Shown here in pieces: positions 56,719 to 64,000 of a stretch of DNA of 64,000 bases. The DNA is from an uncultured Tenacibaculum sp. (GTDB lineage: Bacteria; Bacteroidota; Bacteroidia; Flavobacteriales; Flavobacteriaceae), in NCBI GenBank assembly GCA_947492185.1, contig CANLMR010000001.1, positions 1 through 64,000 of the forward strand, in the 5' to 3' direction. Each line of letters begins with the position of its first letter. The first letter of the stretch is position 1. The notes under the pieces are model-generated. The model saw nothing but the letters and a program-made list of their open reading frames with translations. It did no database searches and was not told where the DNA came from. Made by a program: the position numbers and the translations under genes.

Positions 56719-57132
56719 TTAGTTTATATCAGTTCCTTCTCCTTTATAGAAAGGAAAAACAACATTTGTTCTACTATTTGTAGCTCTAATTCTATAATCA
56801 ATTTTGATGATTAATTGTCCTTCTAATGGGTTTGTTTCTGAAATGTCAATTTTGATCACATCTATTCTTGGTTCGTGATATAAAATTGCTGTTTCAATAA
56901 GTTCTTTAGCGTAGGTTATTAATGTTCTATCTAATTTTTCAAAAAGTAGTTCTTCTAAATTGCAACCGTAATTTGGTAGCATAACACGTTCTCCTAAACG
57001 CGTACTTAACAATATTTCTAGGCTACTTTTTATATCTTCTTCTTCAGAAATCATGACAACTTCATTCATGTCTTCTGAAAACTCAGGAGGAAATCCCCAT
57101 CCTATACCTAAAAAAGCTTTTTTGTTTTCCAT
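56719..57132 (-). CDS. GPW/gp25-like baseplate protein (Afp9-like)
   Basis: The 137-residue protein has the gp25 core: FLGIGWGFPPEF, VVMISEEEDIKSSLEILLSTRLGERVMLPNYGCNLEELLFE and AKELIETAILYHEPRIDVIKIDI. Gp25 initiates sheath assembly at the baseplate in contractile systems. It sits 3 nt after the PAAR gene and 8 nt before the baseplate J gene. Confidence 0.94.
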   Translation of the reverse strand: MENKKAFLGIGWGFPPEFSEDMNEVVMISEEEDIKSSLEILLSTRLGERVMLPNYGCNLEELLFEKLDRTLITYAKELIETAILYHEPRIDVIKIDISETNPLEGQLIIKIDYRIRATNSRTNVVFPFYKGEGTDIN

Positions 57133-57134
57133 TT

Positions 57135-57425
57135 TTATCCTATTAATACTGTAAATTCACCTAAAACAATTGTTCCTCCATGCGATGTACTATCGCCCAT
57201 TCTTGCGGCAGGCATACCTCCGATTAAAACGGTTCCTGACCCTGCTACTATAGTGTCAGGAGGACCAGTACAAGTAGCCATATCTCCAACTCTAGCCGCA
57301 GGCATTCCTCCGATTAAAACTGTAGGTTCTCCCGCTGGTAAAATTGGGCCACCTACGTGAGGCACCACCCCTGTTACCATTGGGCAAACATGCATATCAG
57401 TTACTCTTGCTGCTGGGTTTCCCAT
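57135..57425 (-). CDS. PAAR-domain spike tip protein (Afp10-like)
   Basis: The 96-residue protein is a minimal PAAR-repeat protein: NPAARVTDMHVCPMVTG, GGMPAARVGDMATCTGPPD, VLIGGMPAARMGDSTSHGG. These are the His/Cys-containing repeats that form the sharp tip and bind one Zn on the VgrG-like trimer. It has no effector extension. It follows the spike gene (15 nt) and precedes gp25. Confidence 0.96.
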   Translation of the reverse strand: MGNPAARVTDMHVCPMVTGVVPHVGGPILPAGEPTVLIGGMPAARVGDMATCTGPPDTIVAGSGTVLIGGMPAARMGDSTSHGGTIVLGEFTVLIG

Positions 57426-57439
57426 TTTTGTTTTTAGTT

Positions 57440-59185
57440 TTAATTAATTTGAACTAGTGATCCTTTTAATACCGCAATGGCACTTGTAGAAACTTCTGCT
57501 CCTGCACTACCTTCTGCTTTAAATTCTGCATTGGCTGCAATGCTAACATTGGTTCCTTCAATGTTTACATCACCTGATGCCTTAATTGCAATATCACCAG
57601 CACTTTCCATCGAAATTCCATCACTGTTTATGACTATAACATTGGAATTATCATCTTCGATAGTGATTGCTCCTTCATCTTCATCAAGGGAAATGATTTT
57701 TCCGGCTGGAGTTTCAATAGTGATAATCTTTTTATCGTCATCGAATAACACTTTCATTTCACTACGTGTTATGATTCCTTTTTCATGATTATCATCTGCT
57801 GCAGTTATCGGAGATGGTTTTGCACTACTGTGCAACATTCCTAATACAATAGCATCGTTTGGATCTTGATTTATAAAACCAACTATAACCTCGTCGCCAA
57901 TTTCTGGACGGAAATAAATCCCTCTGTTTTCTCCTGCATCCGGTGATGAAACTCTACACCAAATTCCTTCCTCCTCATTATTGATAATCGGAATTTGAAC
58001 TAGAATTCTATCTTCTCCGTCAGGATCTTCTTCTAACTGAGAAACAATTCCTACTTGTAATCCTTGAATAGCTGGTAATAATCCTGAAGCAGGTTTAGAT
58101 GAGATGTCAAAGGTCTCAGAAAACCATTCAGTAGACAAGCCGAATTGTGCATTTGCTACCCAATTTCCATTAGTAATTACGTGTTGAACACCGGTAACAT
58201 AAATATTACCGTTAAAGCGATCTCCAACACCTTCTAGTTTTAAAACTGTGTTTGGTTTTACTGAAGGTATTCCTTGAAATTTAATTCTACCTCGAACTTT
58301 TGCTAATTGTTGAAATAACCATTTTGCATCTGCCCAATCTTGTAATTCAGTATCGGTAACTACTCCTCCGTGTCTAAGTTCTAAACTTTCTAAACCAATT
58401 ACATCGGTTAAATCGCTAGGACTTAAATTACTATTCAAACTAACACTTGGGTCTTTACCTTCTACTTCTATTAATTCTTGATCGGCATGATTCCAACCAT
58501 AAGCTGCCACTTTAGAAACTTGATGACGTGCATCAATTTCTGCATCGAAATCTAATAGCGAGCCTCCAAAGGTTACAGTTTCAATTTCTGATTGACTTAT
58601 ATCTGGTTTTGCAATGGTAATTGTACCATCATCAATAAAACATAATTTACCATTAGCCTGAGCTCTTGACACTATAAAATCCCAATCTGAAGCATTGTAC
58701 TGAACTAGTTCAGGATGTGTATGATTCGTACTCTCTACATCACTTGACAATCCATATTCTCCAATAATTTCTTCAAAAATGTCGCTATCAGAACTTTCAT
58801 AGAAATACTTACTTTTTCTTCCTATAGTCATTTTAACAGCTTCATCTTTACATTCAATAATCAACTGAGCGGAATTTGCTCTAATTCTTAGGTTATGTTT
58901 AATTACAATTCCTTTGAAAATAGTTTCTTCATCAGAATGATATCCGGCTGTGATTTCAATTTCCTTTCCTGGAATTAATAAATCTTCATTACTCAATTCA
59001 AAATCTCTTGCAGAAGGATCTCCATCAATCAAAATAATTTGTGCTGTAGGAATTTTATTGACTTCTTTTGAAACCGTAATATTTTTCACCTCGTACACTT
59101 TTGAAAGTTCTTCTCCTTCAATTAAGATTTTAAAAGTGATTAAATCTGCACTTTTAGAAGTTTGTATGACTCCGGTATTATTCAT
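57440..59185 (-). CDS. VgrG-like spike protein (Afp8-like)
   Basis: The 581-residue protein has a gp27-like N-terminal half (about 1-360, including KITAGYHSDEETIFKG-type and SDWDFIVSRAQANGKLCFIDDGTI). An OB-fold gp5-like domain follows (about 370-460, VGIVSQLEEDPDGEDRILVQIP, WCRVSSPDAGENRGIYFRPEIGDEVIVGFINQDPNDAIVLGMLHS). It ends with a beta-helix of short repeats (ITIETPAGKIISLDEDEGAITIED, ISMESAGDIAIKASGDVNIEG). This is the trimeric spike under the tube, tipped by the PAAR protein next in the operon. The gene directly abuts the LysM gene. Confidence 0.95.
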   Translation of the reverse strand: MNNTGVIQTSKSADLITFKILIEGEELSKVYEVKNITVSKEVNKIPTAQIILIDGDPSARDFELSNEDLLIPGKEIEITAGYHSDEETIFKGIVIKHNLRIRANSAQLIIECKDEAVKMTIGRKSKYFYESSDSDIFEEIIGEYGLSSDVESTNHTHPELVQYNASDWDFIVSRAQANGKLCFIDDGTITIAKPDISQSEIETVTFGGSLLDFDAEIDARHQVSKVAAYGWNHADQELIEVEGKDPSVSLNSNLSPSDLTDVIGLESLELRHGGVVTDTELQDWADAKWLFQQLAKVRGRIKFQGIPSVKPNTVLKLEGVGDRFNGNIYVTGVQHVITNGNWVANAQFGLSTEWFSETFDISSKPASGLLPAIQGLQVGIVSQLEEDPDGEDRILVQIPIINNEEEGIWCRVSSPDAGENRGIYFRPEIGDEVIVGFINQDPNDAIVLGMLHSSAKPSPITAADDNHEKGIITRSEMKVLFDDDKKIITIETPAGKIISLDEDEGAITIEDDNSNVIVINSDGISMESAGDIAIKASGDVNIEGTNVSIAANAEFKAEGSAGAEVSTSAIAVLKGSLVQIN

Positions 59186-59872
59186 TTAAGCAAACTTTTG
59201 TAATGGTGGAAAAAACAATTCCTGACCTGGTTTTAATTTTCTGAACTGTGTAATGTTATTAACTTTAGCTATCTCTAGATAATACTTTGGATCGCCATAA
59301 ATTCGATGACACATTAATGGTAATGTTTCGCCTGATTTCACTTTTCTATAATGAGTTAAATCTGGTGATTGATTATTTTCTCGAGCAACACGTAAATCAT
59401 CATCTACAGTACCTTTTACTTTAAGTTTAGCATTAGCTCTTAATGGTGTTCCGTCTGCCGCAAATAATCGATACTCAATAGATAAATCAACTAGAGAACC
59501 TTTAAAAAGTAATGCTCCCCATTTTACCATTAAGTAATATGGCTTGTGCTCGTCTCCGTTATAATCAAAAACGATTCTTTTAAACGCATCGATTTTGTCA
59601 ATAATTCCATCGGTATGATTAGCTTCACCATCAATAACCCCTGAGCTATCGAACAATAAATCAAGATCTAATTCTTGCGGAGCGATTTTCTTAAACTTTG
59701 GCTGAGTTCCACTAGTACCTTGTCCTTGCTCTTCCTCATACTCTGGTTTATAAGCTACCATGTATTTTTCAGGATTCACAAGTGTTGTGAATTCTCCCTC
59801 GTCTACAGCATCTTGAAAGCGTTCATCCTTGTATGCTTTTATGACTAGTTTTTTTAATTCTCCTTGACTCAT
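59186..59872 (-). CDS. LysM-containing spike adaptor (Afp7-like)
   Basis: The 228-residue protein has an N-terminal CIS-specific domain (about 1-160: LVIKAYKDERFQDAVDEGEFTTLVNPEKYMVAYKPEYEEEQGQG, LDLDLLFDSSGVID, YYLMVKWGALLFKGSLVDLSIEYRLFAADGTPLRA). A C-terminal LysM follows (about 175-226: HYRKVKSGETLPLMCHRIYGDPKYY, LKPGQELFFPPL). The family links the tube to the spike, like gp53/gp48 in phages. Its stop codon is adjacent to the spike ATG. An 84-nt gap with an inverted repeat separates it from DUF5908. Confidence 0.92.
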   Translation of the reverse strand: MSQGELKKLVIKAYKDERFQDAVDEGEFTTLVNPEKYMVAYKPEYEEEQGQGTSGTQPKFKKIAPQELDLDLLFDSSGVIDGEANHTDGIIDKIDAFKRIVFDYNGDEHKPYYLMVKWGALLFKGSLVDLSIEYRLFAADGTPLRANAKLKVKGTVDDDLRVARENNQSPDLTHYRKVKSGETLPLMCHRIYGDPKYYLEIAKVNNITQFRKLKPGQELFFPPLQKFA

Positions 59873-59887
59873 ATCTTCAATTATCTG

Positions 59888-59936
59888 TTATCAGTTACCA
59901 ATTATCAATGATTTCATTTATTATGAAAACTGATAA
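59888..59936 (-). promoter_or_regulatory. Intercistronic hairpin upstream of the spike-adaptor gene
   Basis: TTATCAGTT (59888-59896) pairs with AACTGATAA (59928-59936), a 9-bp perfect stem with AATGA/TCATT nested inside. It lies in the largest gap of the structural gene block, between tube/DUF5908 and the baseplate genes. No T run follows. It may act on mRNA stability or limit read-through to lower-copy genes. Confidence 0.4.
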
Positions 59937-59956
59937 TTATTTATTGATAAATATTT

Positions 59957-60118
59957 TTATCTATCTTTTTGTCTCTCTAGAATATCCATTACCTCTTCTA
60001 CGCAAGCAGCAATAATTTCTGATTTATTACCTCCTTTTGAACTTCCTCCACCTGGTTTTTGACCAGATTTTTCATCAACATTAATTTTGATATGTAGTTC
60101 TTTTATTGTTATTGGCAT
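59957..60118 (-). CDS. DUF5908-family small eCIS protein, 53 residues
   Basis: The frame reads MPITIKELHIKINVDEKSG, a Gly/Ser/Lys linker (QKPGGGSSKGGNK), then an amphipathic helix SEIIAACVEEVMDILERQKDR. I recognise this shape as DUF5908, a short family that occurs almost only in contractile injection loci of Bacteroidota and relatives. It starts 1 nt past the second tube gene, at the position of Afp6. Its role is not established; the beta-strand start and single helix suggest a small structural or tube-adaptor part. Confidence 0.85.
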   Translation of the reverse strand: MPITIKELHIKINVDEKSGQKPGGGSSKGGNKSEIIAACVEEVMDILERQKDR

Positions 60119-60119
60119 T

Positions 60120-60560
60120 TTATACGATATTAAAGTACTGATAGGTTAATTCAATAGTTTCAATTACTAATTTGTTCTCCTCGGCATTAAAATCTCCAAT
60201 ACTCCATTTTATAGGATAAGCTTTGACTATGTTCCAAGTTTGTAGTGCTTCATGATTTTCATCGAGTAACATTACATTGATATCTACAGGTTCAATTTCA
60301 AAATTCTCTAAGGCTTTTTTACACCATTTGATTACTTCAGAATCCATTAACATTCCTCGTTTTAAAACTAAGTTTGGAAATTTTGAACGTACTGGAATTT
60401 TATGCTTGAACCTGTTTTCTCCACCCTCAGCAATTTCTTCAGTTTCAAGGTCTACTGTTAGACCTGAAACTGATTGAAATGAGATATCTTTATCTTTAGT
60501 AGATAAGTTTTTAAAATCTACTTTAAAGTGAAAGCCTACTGGTGGATAATAGATTTCCAT
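60120..60560 (-). CDS. Second inner tube protein (Afp5-like)
   Basis: This 146-residue T4 gp19-type tube protein reads YYPPVGFHFKVDFKNL, SFQSVSGLTVDLETEEIAEGG, FKHKIPVRSKFPNLVLKRGML, IVKAYPIKWSIGDFNAEENKLVIETIELTYQYF. It is distinct from the 148-residue tube gene just upstream and matches the Afp5 type, which joins the tube to the spike. Its start overlaps the stop of the first tube gene by 1 nt. Confidence 0.92.
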   Translation of the reverse strand: MEIYYPPVGFHFKVDFKNLSTKDKDISFQSVSGLTVDLETEEIAEGGENRFKHKIPVRSKFPNLVLKRGMLMDSEVIKWCKKALENFEIEPVDINVMLLDENHEALQTWNIVKAYPIKWSIGDFNAEENKLVIETIELTYQYFNIV

Positions 60561-61006
60561 TAGCTAATCATTGTTAATTTCTCGTGAACAAATTCAGCAG
60601 TTTCAATAGCGATTTCGTTACCATCTGCTTTTAAATCTGTAGGAGTAACTTTTGTGATATATGCATTTTGGCATTTCCATGTTACTGCTGGATCTCCATT
60701 TTCATCCAATAAGCTAATCGTAAGATCTCCTCTAAATTGCTCACCTCCTTCTTGGAAATAAACCGTTTTTGCCCATTGATCATAGAATTGTTTACTCTTG
60801 TCAACAAATGTTCCTCTTTTCATAGTTACATTTGGATATTCAAACATTCCTGGTTGTTTGGATTTGTGGTATTCGCTGTCTGCTCCTCCACGATACTCAA
60901 TCATTTTATTCTCAAAGGTTAACCCAGAAACTTCTGTACAGTTAAACTTTGTATCTCCAAAAGTTACTTCGAAAGAAAACTTTGGAAGTGGATATAATTG
61001 TGCCAT
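60560..61006 (-). CDS. Main inner tube protein (Afp1-like)
   Basis: The 148-residue gp19/Hcp-fold protein has PLPKFSFEVTFGDTKFNCTEVSGLTFENKMIEYRGG, PNVTMKRGTFVDKSKQFYDQW and AYITKVTPTDLKADGNEIAIETAEFVHE. Hexameric rings of it should stack to form the tube. It follows the sheath gene after 43 nt. Order sheath-tube is usual in Bacteroidota CIS loci, in contrast to Afp, where tube comes first. Confidence 0.93.
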   Translation of the reverse strand: MAQLYPLPKFSFEVTFGDTKFNCTEVSGLTFENKMIEYRGGADSEYHKSKQPGMFEYPNVTMKRGTFVDKSKQFYDQWAKTVYFQEGGEQFRGDLTISLLDENGDPAVTWKCQNAYITKVTPTDLKADGNEIAIETAEFVHEKLTMIS

Positions 61007-61049
61007 GATTTCTTTTTTTTATGTTTTTAAATTTGACTTGACTTATTAA

Positions 61050-63083
61050 TTATGCTTCTTGCATTTTGTGAGAGAACTTAAGGACGATAAATTCTGCAGG
61101 ACGAACTACTGCCATTCCTATTTCAATAATCATATTACCTTCAAGAATGTCTTGAGCAGTCATTGTTTCTCCTAAACCTACGCTTACATAGAATGCTTTA
61201 TCTGGTGTTGGACCTGCTAAAGCTCCTACTCTCCATTGTTGCGTTAAGAAGTTGTCGATCATTGCTTTTACTCGAACCCAAGTATTTTTATCGTTTGGTT
61301 CAAAAACAAATTGTTCAGTAGCTTTTTTAATAGACTCTTCGGCCATATTGAAGAAACGTCTAACAGAAACATATCTCCACTCATTATCATTTCCTGCTAA
61401 GGTTCTGGCACCCCAAACTAAGTTTCCTTTTCCTACGAATGTTCTGATTGCGTTGATTGATTTTCCAGCAACAGCATCTACATTTAAGTCCCTTTGCTCG
61501 TCACTTGAAATTTGTAATGATGGTTCTAATACATAGTTTGTACCTACATTAGCTGGAGCTTTCCATACACCTCTATCAGAATCTACTCTTGCATAAATTC
61601 CAGCCATTGTACTACTTGGTGGCAATACTACTGGTAATGCTCCGATTTCAACCTTAATTTCGTTATAAACTTGACTGTAAATGTTTTCAATACTTTTTAA
61701 CGTTCTTCCGTTTAGTTCACCATTATTTACATCTGTACTATCTCCTGCTTTAACATTAGTTATTAATGTATCTATTTCAGCTTCTGCATCAGTAAATACA
61801 TCCGTAGTAGAATGCACATAAACTTTATCTAATTCGGCTGTAATTGCATTAACTTGAGTTTCTAATTTAGCTTTTGAATTCGCTTTTGCGATATTATCTA
61901 AAGCCAATTGTAATGCTTCACTTACTTCATTAATTTTATCCGTTCCAACGAATACATTATTTACAGCTGATATCTGATCTGTAATTGCTAAAGCGATAGC
62001 ATTTACATCATCTGTTCCTGGATCTGCATCATGATCTGTTAAAGGTGCTTCTTCTACTGAAGTTGCAGCTGCATTACCCGAATCTTCAATTAATCCTGTA
62101 ATTGAAGTTAAATTGTTTAATGAACCAATAACTTTTTCTACTGTAGTACTTAATTCTGTAGCACTAGCTTTTAAAGGTGCATAAGCTCCTGAAAAGTCTG
62201 TTAATTCATCTGTGATTTTCTTTTTAGCTTCACCAATATACCCTAGGTCTGCATCAGCAGTATCTCTCAACAAATCATTCTCTTCTTCAAAATCTACTTT
62301 ATATGCTTCTAGTTGAGAAGTTGCTTCTGCAATAGCAGATGGTAAATCTGTTGTATGATCGATAGTAATAGATTCCTCATCATAACGATAATCTAAAATC
62401 GTTCTTAAATGTGGATAATAAATTGCTCCATACTTTAAGTAATCTTTCTCTAAGTTCAATCTATTTCTTGCAGCCGAAGCGTCAGCGATAGAATCAACAG
62501 AAGTGTGTGTATCTATAATTGCAAAACGATCTTGCATTTCATTACACTGAATTAACGCATTGTTATATAGTGTATAAAAATCTACTTCGCTTAATTTTTT
62601 TGCATCTGGAAATACAATTAAAGTAGGTTCATCTTCCTTTCTTAATTTATCTAATCCATCACTTAAGGCATCAAAAGAAATAGAGTTTTCATTACCTAAA
62701 TCGTTCTCATAAGTATCTACTGATACTATATAACATGGTCCTCCTCCGTTTGCAAAATACATTTGCATAGCATAATACATTAAGTACGGTTTTGGATTAG
62801 TTGGCGCTTCTACTTTTAACGTACGATCTTGCTCTCCGTCAACATGAGTATCTGTAACAACTACAGTAATTCCTGTTTCTTTTTTAGCAAAACCAAAATA
62901 CGTTTCGTAATCTAATAATGAAGTAATTCGAGTTGGTTTATTGGCTAAATCGCCGTCGATCTTCTTCTTTGCTTTTTCTGTATACCCAATAAATGCAGGT
63001 ATAGCTGTTTCTACTTGAGCCACCGATGGTGGAAATTTTACGATTTCTTCAACGTAAACTCCTGGTGTTTTGTAAGCTGACAT
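61050..63083 (-). CDS. Contractile sheath protein with large insertion domain (Afp2-4/gp18-like)
   Basis: The 677-residue protein has the sheath start SAYKTPGVYVEEIVKFPPSVAQVETAIPAFIGYT. The core continues with MYYAMQMYFANGGGPCYIVSVD and KYGAIYYPHLRTILDY. The C-terminal part is VVLPPSSTMAGIYARVDSDRGVWKAPANVG, then NLVWGARTLAGNDNEWRYVSVRRFFNMAEESI and VLKFSHKMQEA. Between DYRYDEES (about 238) and LPVVLPPS (about 483) lies ~240 residues of Ala/Thr/Glu-rich, mainly helical sequence absent from the canonical core, where the chain normally passes almost directly. Only one sheath gene is present, against three in Afp. It is 21 nt after the upstream gene. Confidence 0.94.
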   Translation of the reverse strand: MSAYKTPGVYVEEIVKFPPSVAQVETAIPAFIGYTEKAKKKIDGDLANKPTRITSLLDYETYFGFAKKETGITVVVTDTHVDGEQDRTLKVEAPTNPKPYLMYYAMQMYFANGGGPCYIVSVDTYENDLGNENSISFDALSDGLDKLRKEDEPTLIVFPDAKKLSEVDFYTLYNNALIQCNEMQDRFAIIDTHTSVDSIADASAARNRLNLEKDYLKYGAIYYPHLRTILDYRYDEESITIDHTTDLPSAIAEATSQLEAYKVDFEEENDLLRDTADADLGYIGEAKKKITDELTDFSGAYAPLKASATELSTTVEKVIGSLNNLTSITGLIEDSGNAAATSVEEAPLTDHDADPGTDDVNAIALAITDQISAVNNVFVGTDKINEVSEALQLALDNIAKANSKAKLETQVNAITAELDKVYVHSTTDVFTDAEAEIDTLITNVKAGDSTDVNNGELNGRTLKSIENIYSQVYNEIKVEIGALPVVLPPSSTMAGIYARVDSDRGVWKAPANVGTNYVLEPSLQISSDEQRDLNVDAVAGKSINAIRTFVGKGNLVWGARTLAGNDNEWRYVSVRRFFNMAEESIKKATEQFVFEPNDKNTWVRVKAMIDNFLTQQWRVGALAGPTPDKAFYVSVGLGETMTAQDILEGNMIIEIGMAVVRPAEFIVLKFSHKMQEA

Positions 63084-63104
63084 AATTATTAATTTTAGTT
63101 TTTA

Positions 63105-64000
63105 TTAAATGAATATTTCTGAATAGTAATCTTGTTCTTCTTTAGTAATACTATCTACACTTGGATTTGGAAAAAATGGACTACCAGATGGTTGTGGTGT
63201 TACATCTGATTTTTCAATTTCGACTTTACCATTTTTTGTAAGAGGATGTTCTTGTTTTGTAACCATTATTTGGTTTTCAGACTTTTGTCTATATCTCCAA
63301 AATGTTTTCTTGTTTTCTATATAAATTTGGAAATCGATTGTGCCTGTTAACAAACATTGTTTTTCTAAATCAAAGTTCCCTGTTTGTTGATCTTCGGTAT
63401 CTACTAGTTCTGTAAGGTTAGTATTATTATCACCTGCTACTTTTATTTGAAGAACACCGATAATACCTTTGTTTTTTAGTTGCTGAACTGAAACATTTAG
63501 ATAGTCAAAAATTTCAGTTTCATCTTCAGTTAAAGCAGTATCATTTTCAACCTTATCCTCAATATCTTCGATTTGAGTTTCATCAATACTCGAAATGGTA
63601 ACTAACTTTGGCGTATTGGTATCAAACTCTTGTTCTTTTTCAAGTTCATACACCAATTTTCTTGACTCTCTTTCAGTTATTAAAAAATCTTCCCATTTTT
63701 CAATTGTTCCATTTGAATCAAAAATGTTGGTAATTGAAGAACTAATATTTGACAAATAATAGAATTGATTATTCTTTTTCTCAGTTATATCTGAATAGTT
63801 TAGAAAAAACCTATCCTTTGCTTTGATAAAAAAGGTGAAAATCACATCATCAGACAAACCAACAACTGGATTAAAACGCTCTACAACATCATTTCCTTCT
63901 TCAGAATTTACTCTTAATGTACTGGTTAATACTCTTATGCCTTTGGCATGATTTCTAATTAAAATTCTATGATTTTTAGCAATACTCCTTGTTCTTTTAT
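63105..64000 (-). CDS. eCIS-associated protein upstream of the sheath (partial, N-terminus outside window)
   Basis: The minus frame is open from the window edge to 63105, at least 298 codons; a TTG at 63857 is in frame but is not a likely start because coding potential continues (NHRILIRNHAKGIRVLTSTLRVNSEEG...). I recognise no family. The middle is acidic (IDETQIEDIEDKVENDTALTEDETEIF). A beta-rich segment (LEKQCLLTGTIDFQIYIENKKTFWRYRQKSE) follows, and the C-terminus ends DYYSEIFI. Position between the sheath and the expected DUF4255 cap gene (off the right edge) suggests a cap adaptor or sheath-terminator part, by context only. Confidence 0.6.
   Translation of the reverse strand, partial: KRTRSIAKNHRILIRNHAKGIRVLTSTLRVNSEEGNDVVERFNPVVGLSDDVIFTFFIKAKDRFFLNYSDITEKKNNQFYYLSNISSSITNIFDSNGTIEKWEDFLITERESRKLVYELEKEQEFDTNTPKLVTISSIDETQIEDIEDKVENDTALTEDETEIFDYLNVSVQQLKNKGIIGVLQIKVAGDNNTNLTELVDTEDQQTGNFDLEKQCLLTGTIDFQIYIENKKTFWRYRQKSENQIMVTKQEHPLTKNGKVEIEKSDVTPQPSGSPFFPNPSVDSITKEEQDYYSEIFI

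Noticed and set aside
63855..63857. TTG as start of the last ORF
   Set aside because: The frame remains open and protein-like upstream to the window edge, so the true start is outside.
32163..64000. Prophage or T6SS interpretation of the contractile locus
   Set aside because: No capsid, terminase, portal, integrase or TssJLM genes are seen; tape-measure, DUF5908, AAA+ ATPase and DUF4157 proteins are eCIS marks.
1..64000. CRISPR array or rRNA operon
   Set aside because: No regularly spaced direct repeats or rRNA-like sequence were noticed; the repeats seen are coding repeats.

Overview
The window is AT-rich DNA from a marine-type flavobacterium (Bacteroidota, probably Flavobacteriaceae). The evidence is several type IX secretion (T9SS) C-terminal sorting domains, promoters of the form TTG-N19-TAnnTTTG, near absence of Shine-Dalgarno sequences, and flavobacterial-looking SUF, SucAB, GH13 and DUF418 proteins. 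I cannot fix the genus.

Layout. (1) 1-4070, minus: the N-terminal ~1,356 codons of a giant secreted repeat adhesin that runs off the left edge. (2) 4.6-8.7 kb: small housekeeping genes (TerB/J-domain protein, bacilliredoxin, GT9 glycosyltransferase, Kbp-like BON-LysM protein, ThiL). (3) 8.8-13.5 kb, plus: a tight four-gene surface operon (LVIVD/choice-of-anchor-B protein, repeat beta-propeller lipoprotein, MbnP-like lipoprotein, MbnH-like dihaem peroxidase). (4) 13.5-17.5 kb: sufA-sufB-sufC-sufD behind a good promoter. (5) 17.6-25 kb: T9SS-exported trypsin-like protease, DUF547 protein, and a large T9SS-exported alpha-amylase with three starch-binding-like modules. (6) 25-31.4 kb, minus: VOC protein, YhhN-like and DUF418 membrane proteins, then sucB and sucA. 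(7) 31.4-32.2 kb: a tRNA-Asn gene and a 51-residue lipoprotein gene.

(8) 32.1-64.0 kb, all minus strand: a ~32-kb extracellular contractile injection system (eCIS) locus. In transcription order it encodes an unrecognised protein (N-terminus outside the window), sheath, two tube proteins, a 53-residue DUF5908 protein, a LysM spike adaptor (Afp7-like), a VgrG-like spike (Afp8), PAAR tip (Afp10), gp25 (Afp9), baseplate J/gp6 (Afp11), a second baseplate protein (Afp12 position), a 1,740-residue unrecognised protein at the position of the Afp13 fibre, the CIS tape-measure protein (Afp14), a small polytopic membrane protein, a DUF4157 eCIS-core protein, two small membrane-anchored proteins, a 1,478-residue DUF4157 protein with a nuclease-like C-terminus, a two-domain SUKH (SMI1/KNR4) protein, a PG-binding/CHAP hydrolase and an AAA+ ATPase (Afp15). 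The cap gene (DUF4255, Afp16) is not in the window and would be expected beyond the right edge.

Most interesting points: the sheath carries a ~240-residue helical insertion; the two DUF4157 proteins share an N-terminal signature and acidic EEEEVQ-type repeats; the larger one is followed after 3 nt by a SUKH immunity-like gene, which is unusual for an eCIS; a holin-like membrane protein and a CHAP lysin lie in the same cluster and may serve particle release; and a 1,740-residue Ig-like protein replaces any visible tail fibre.
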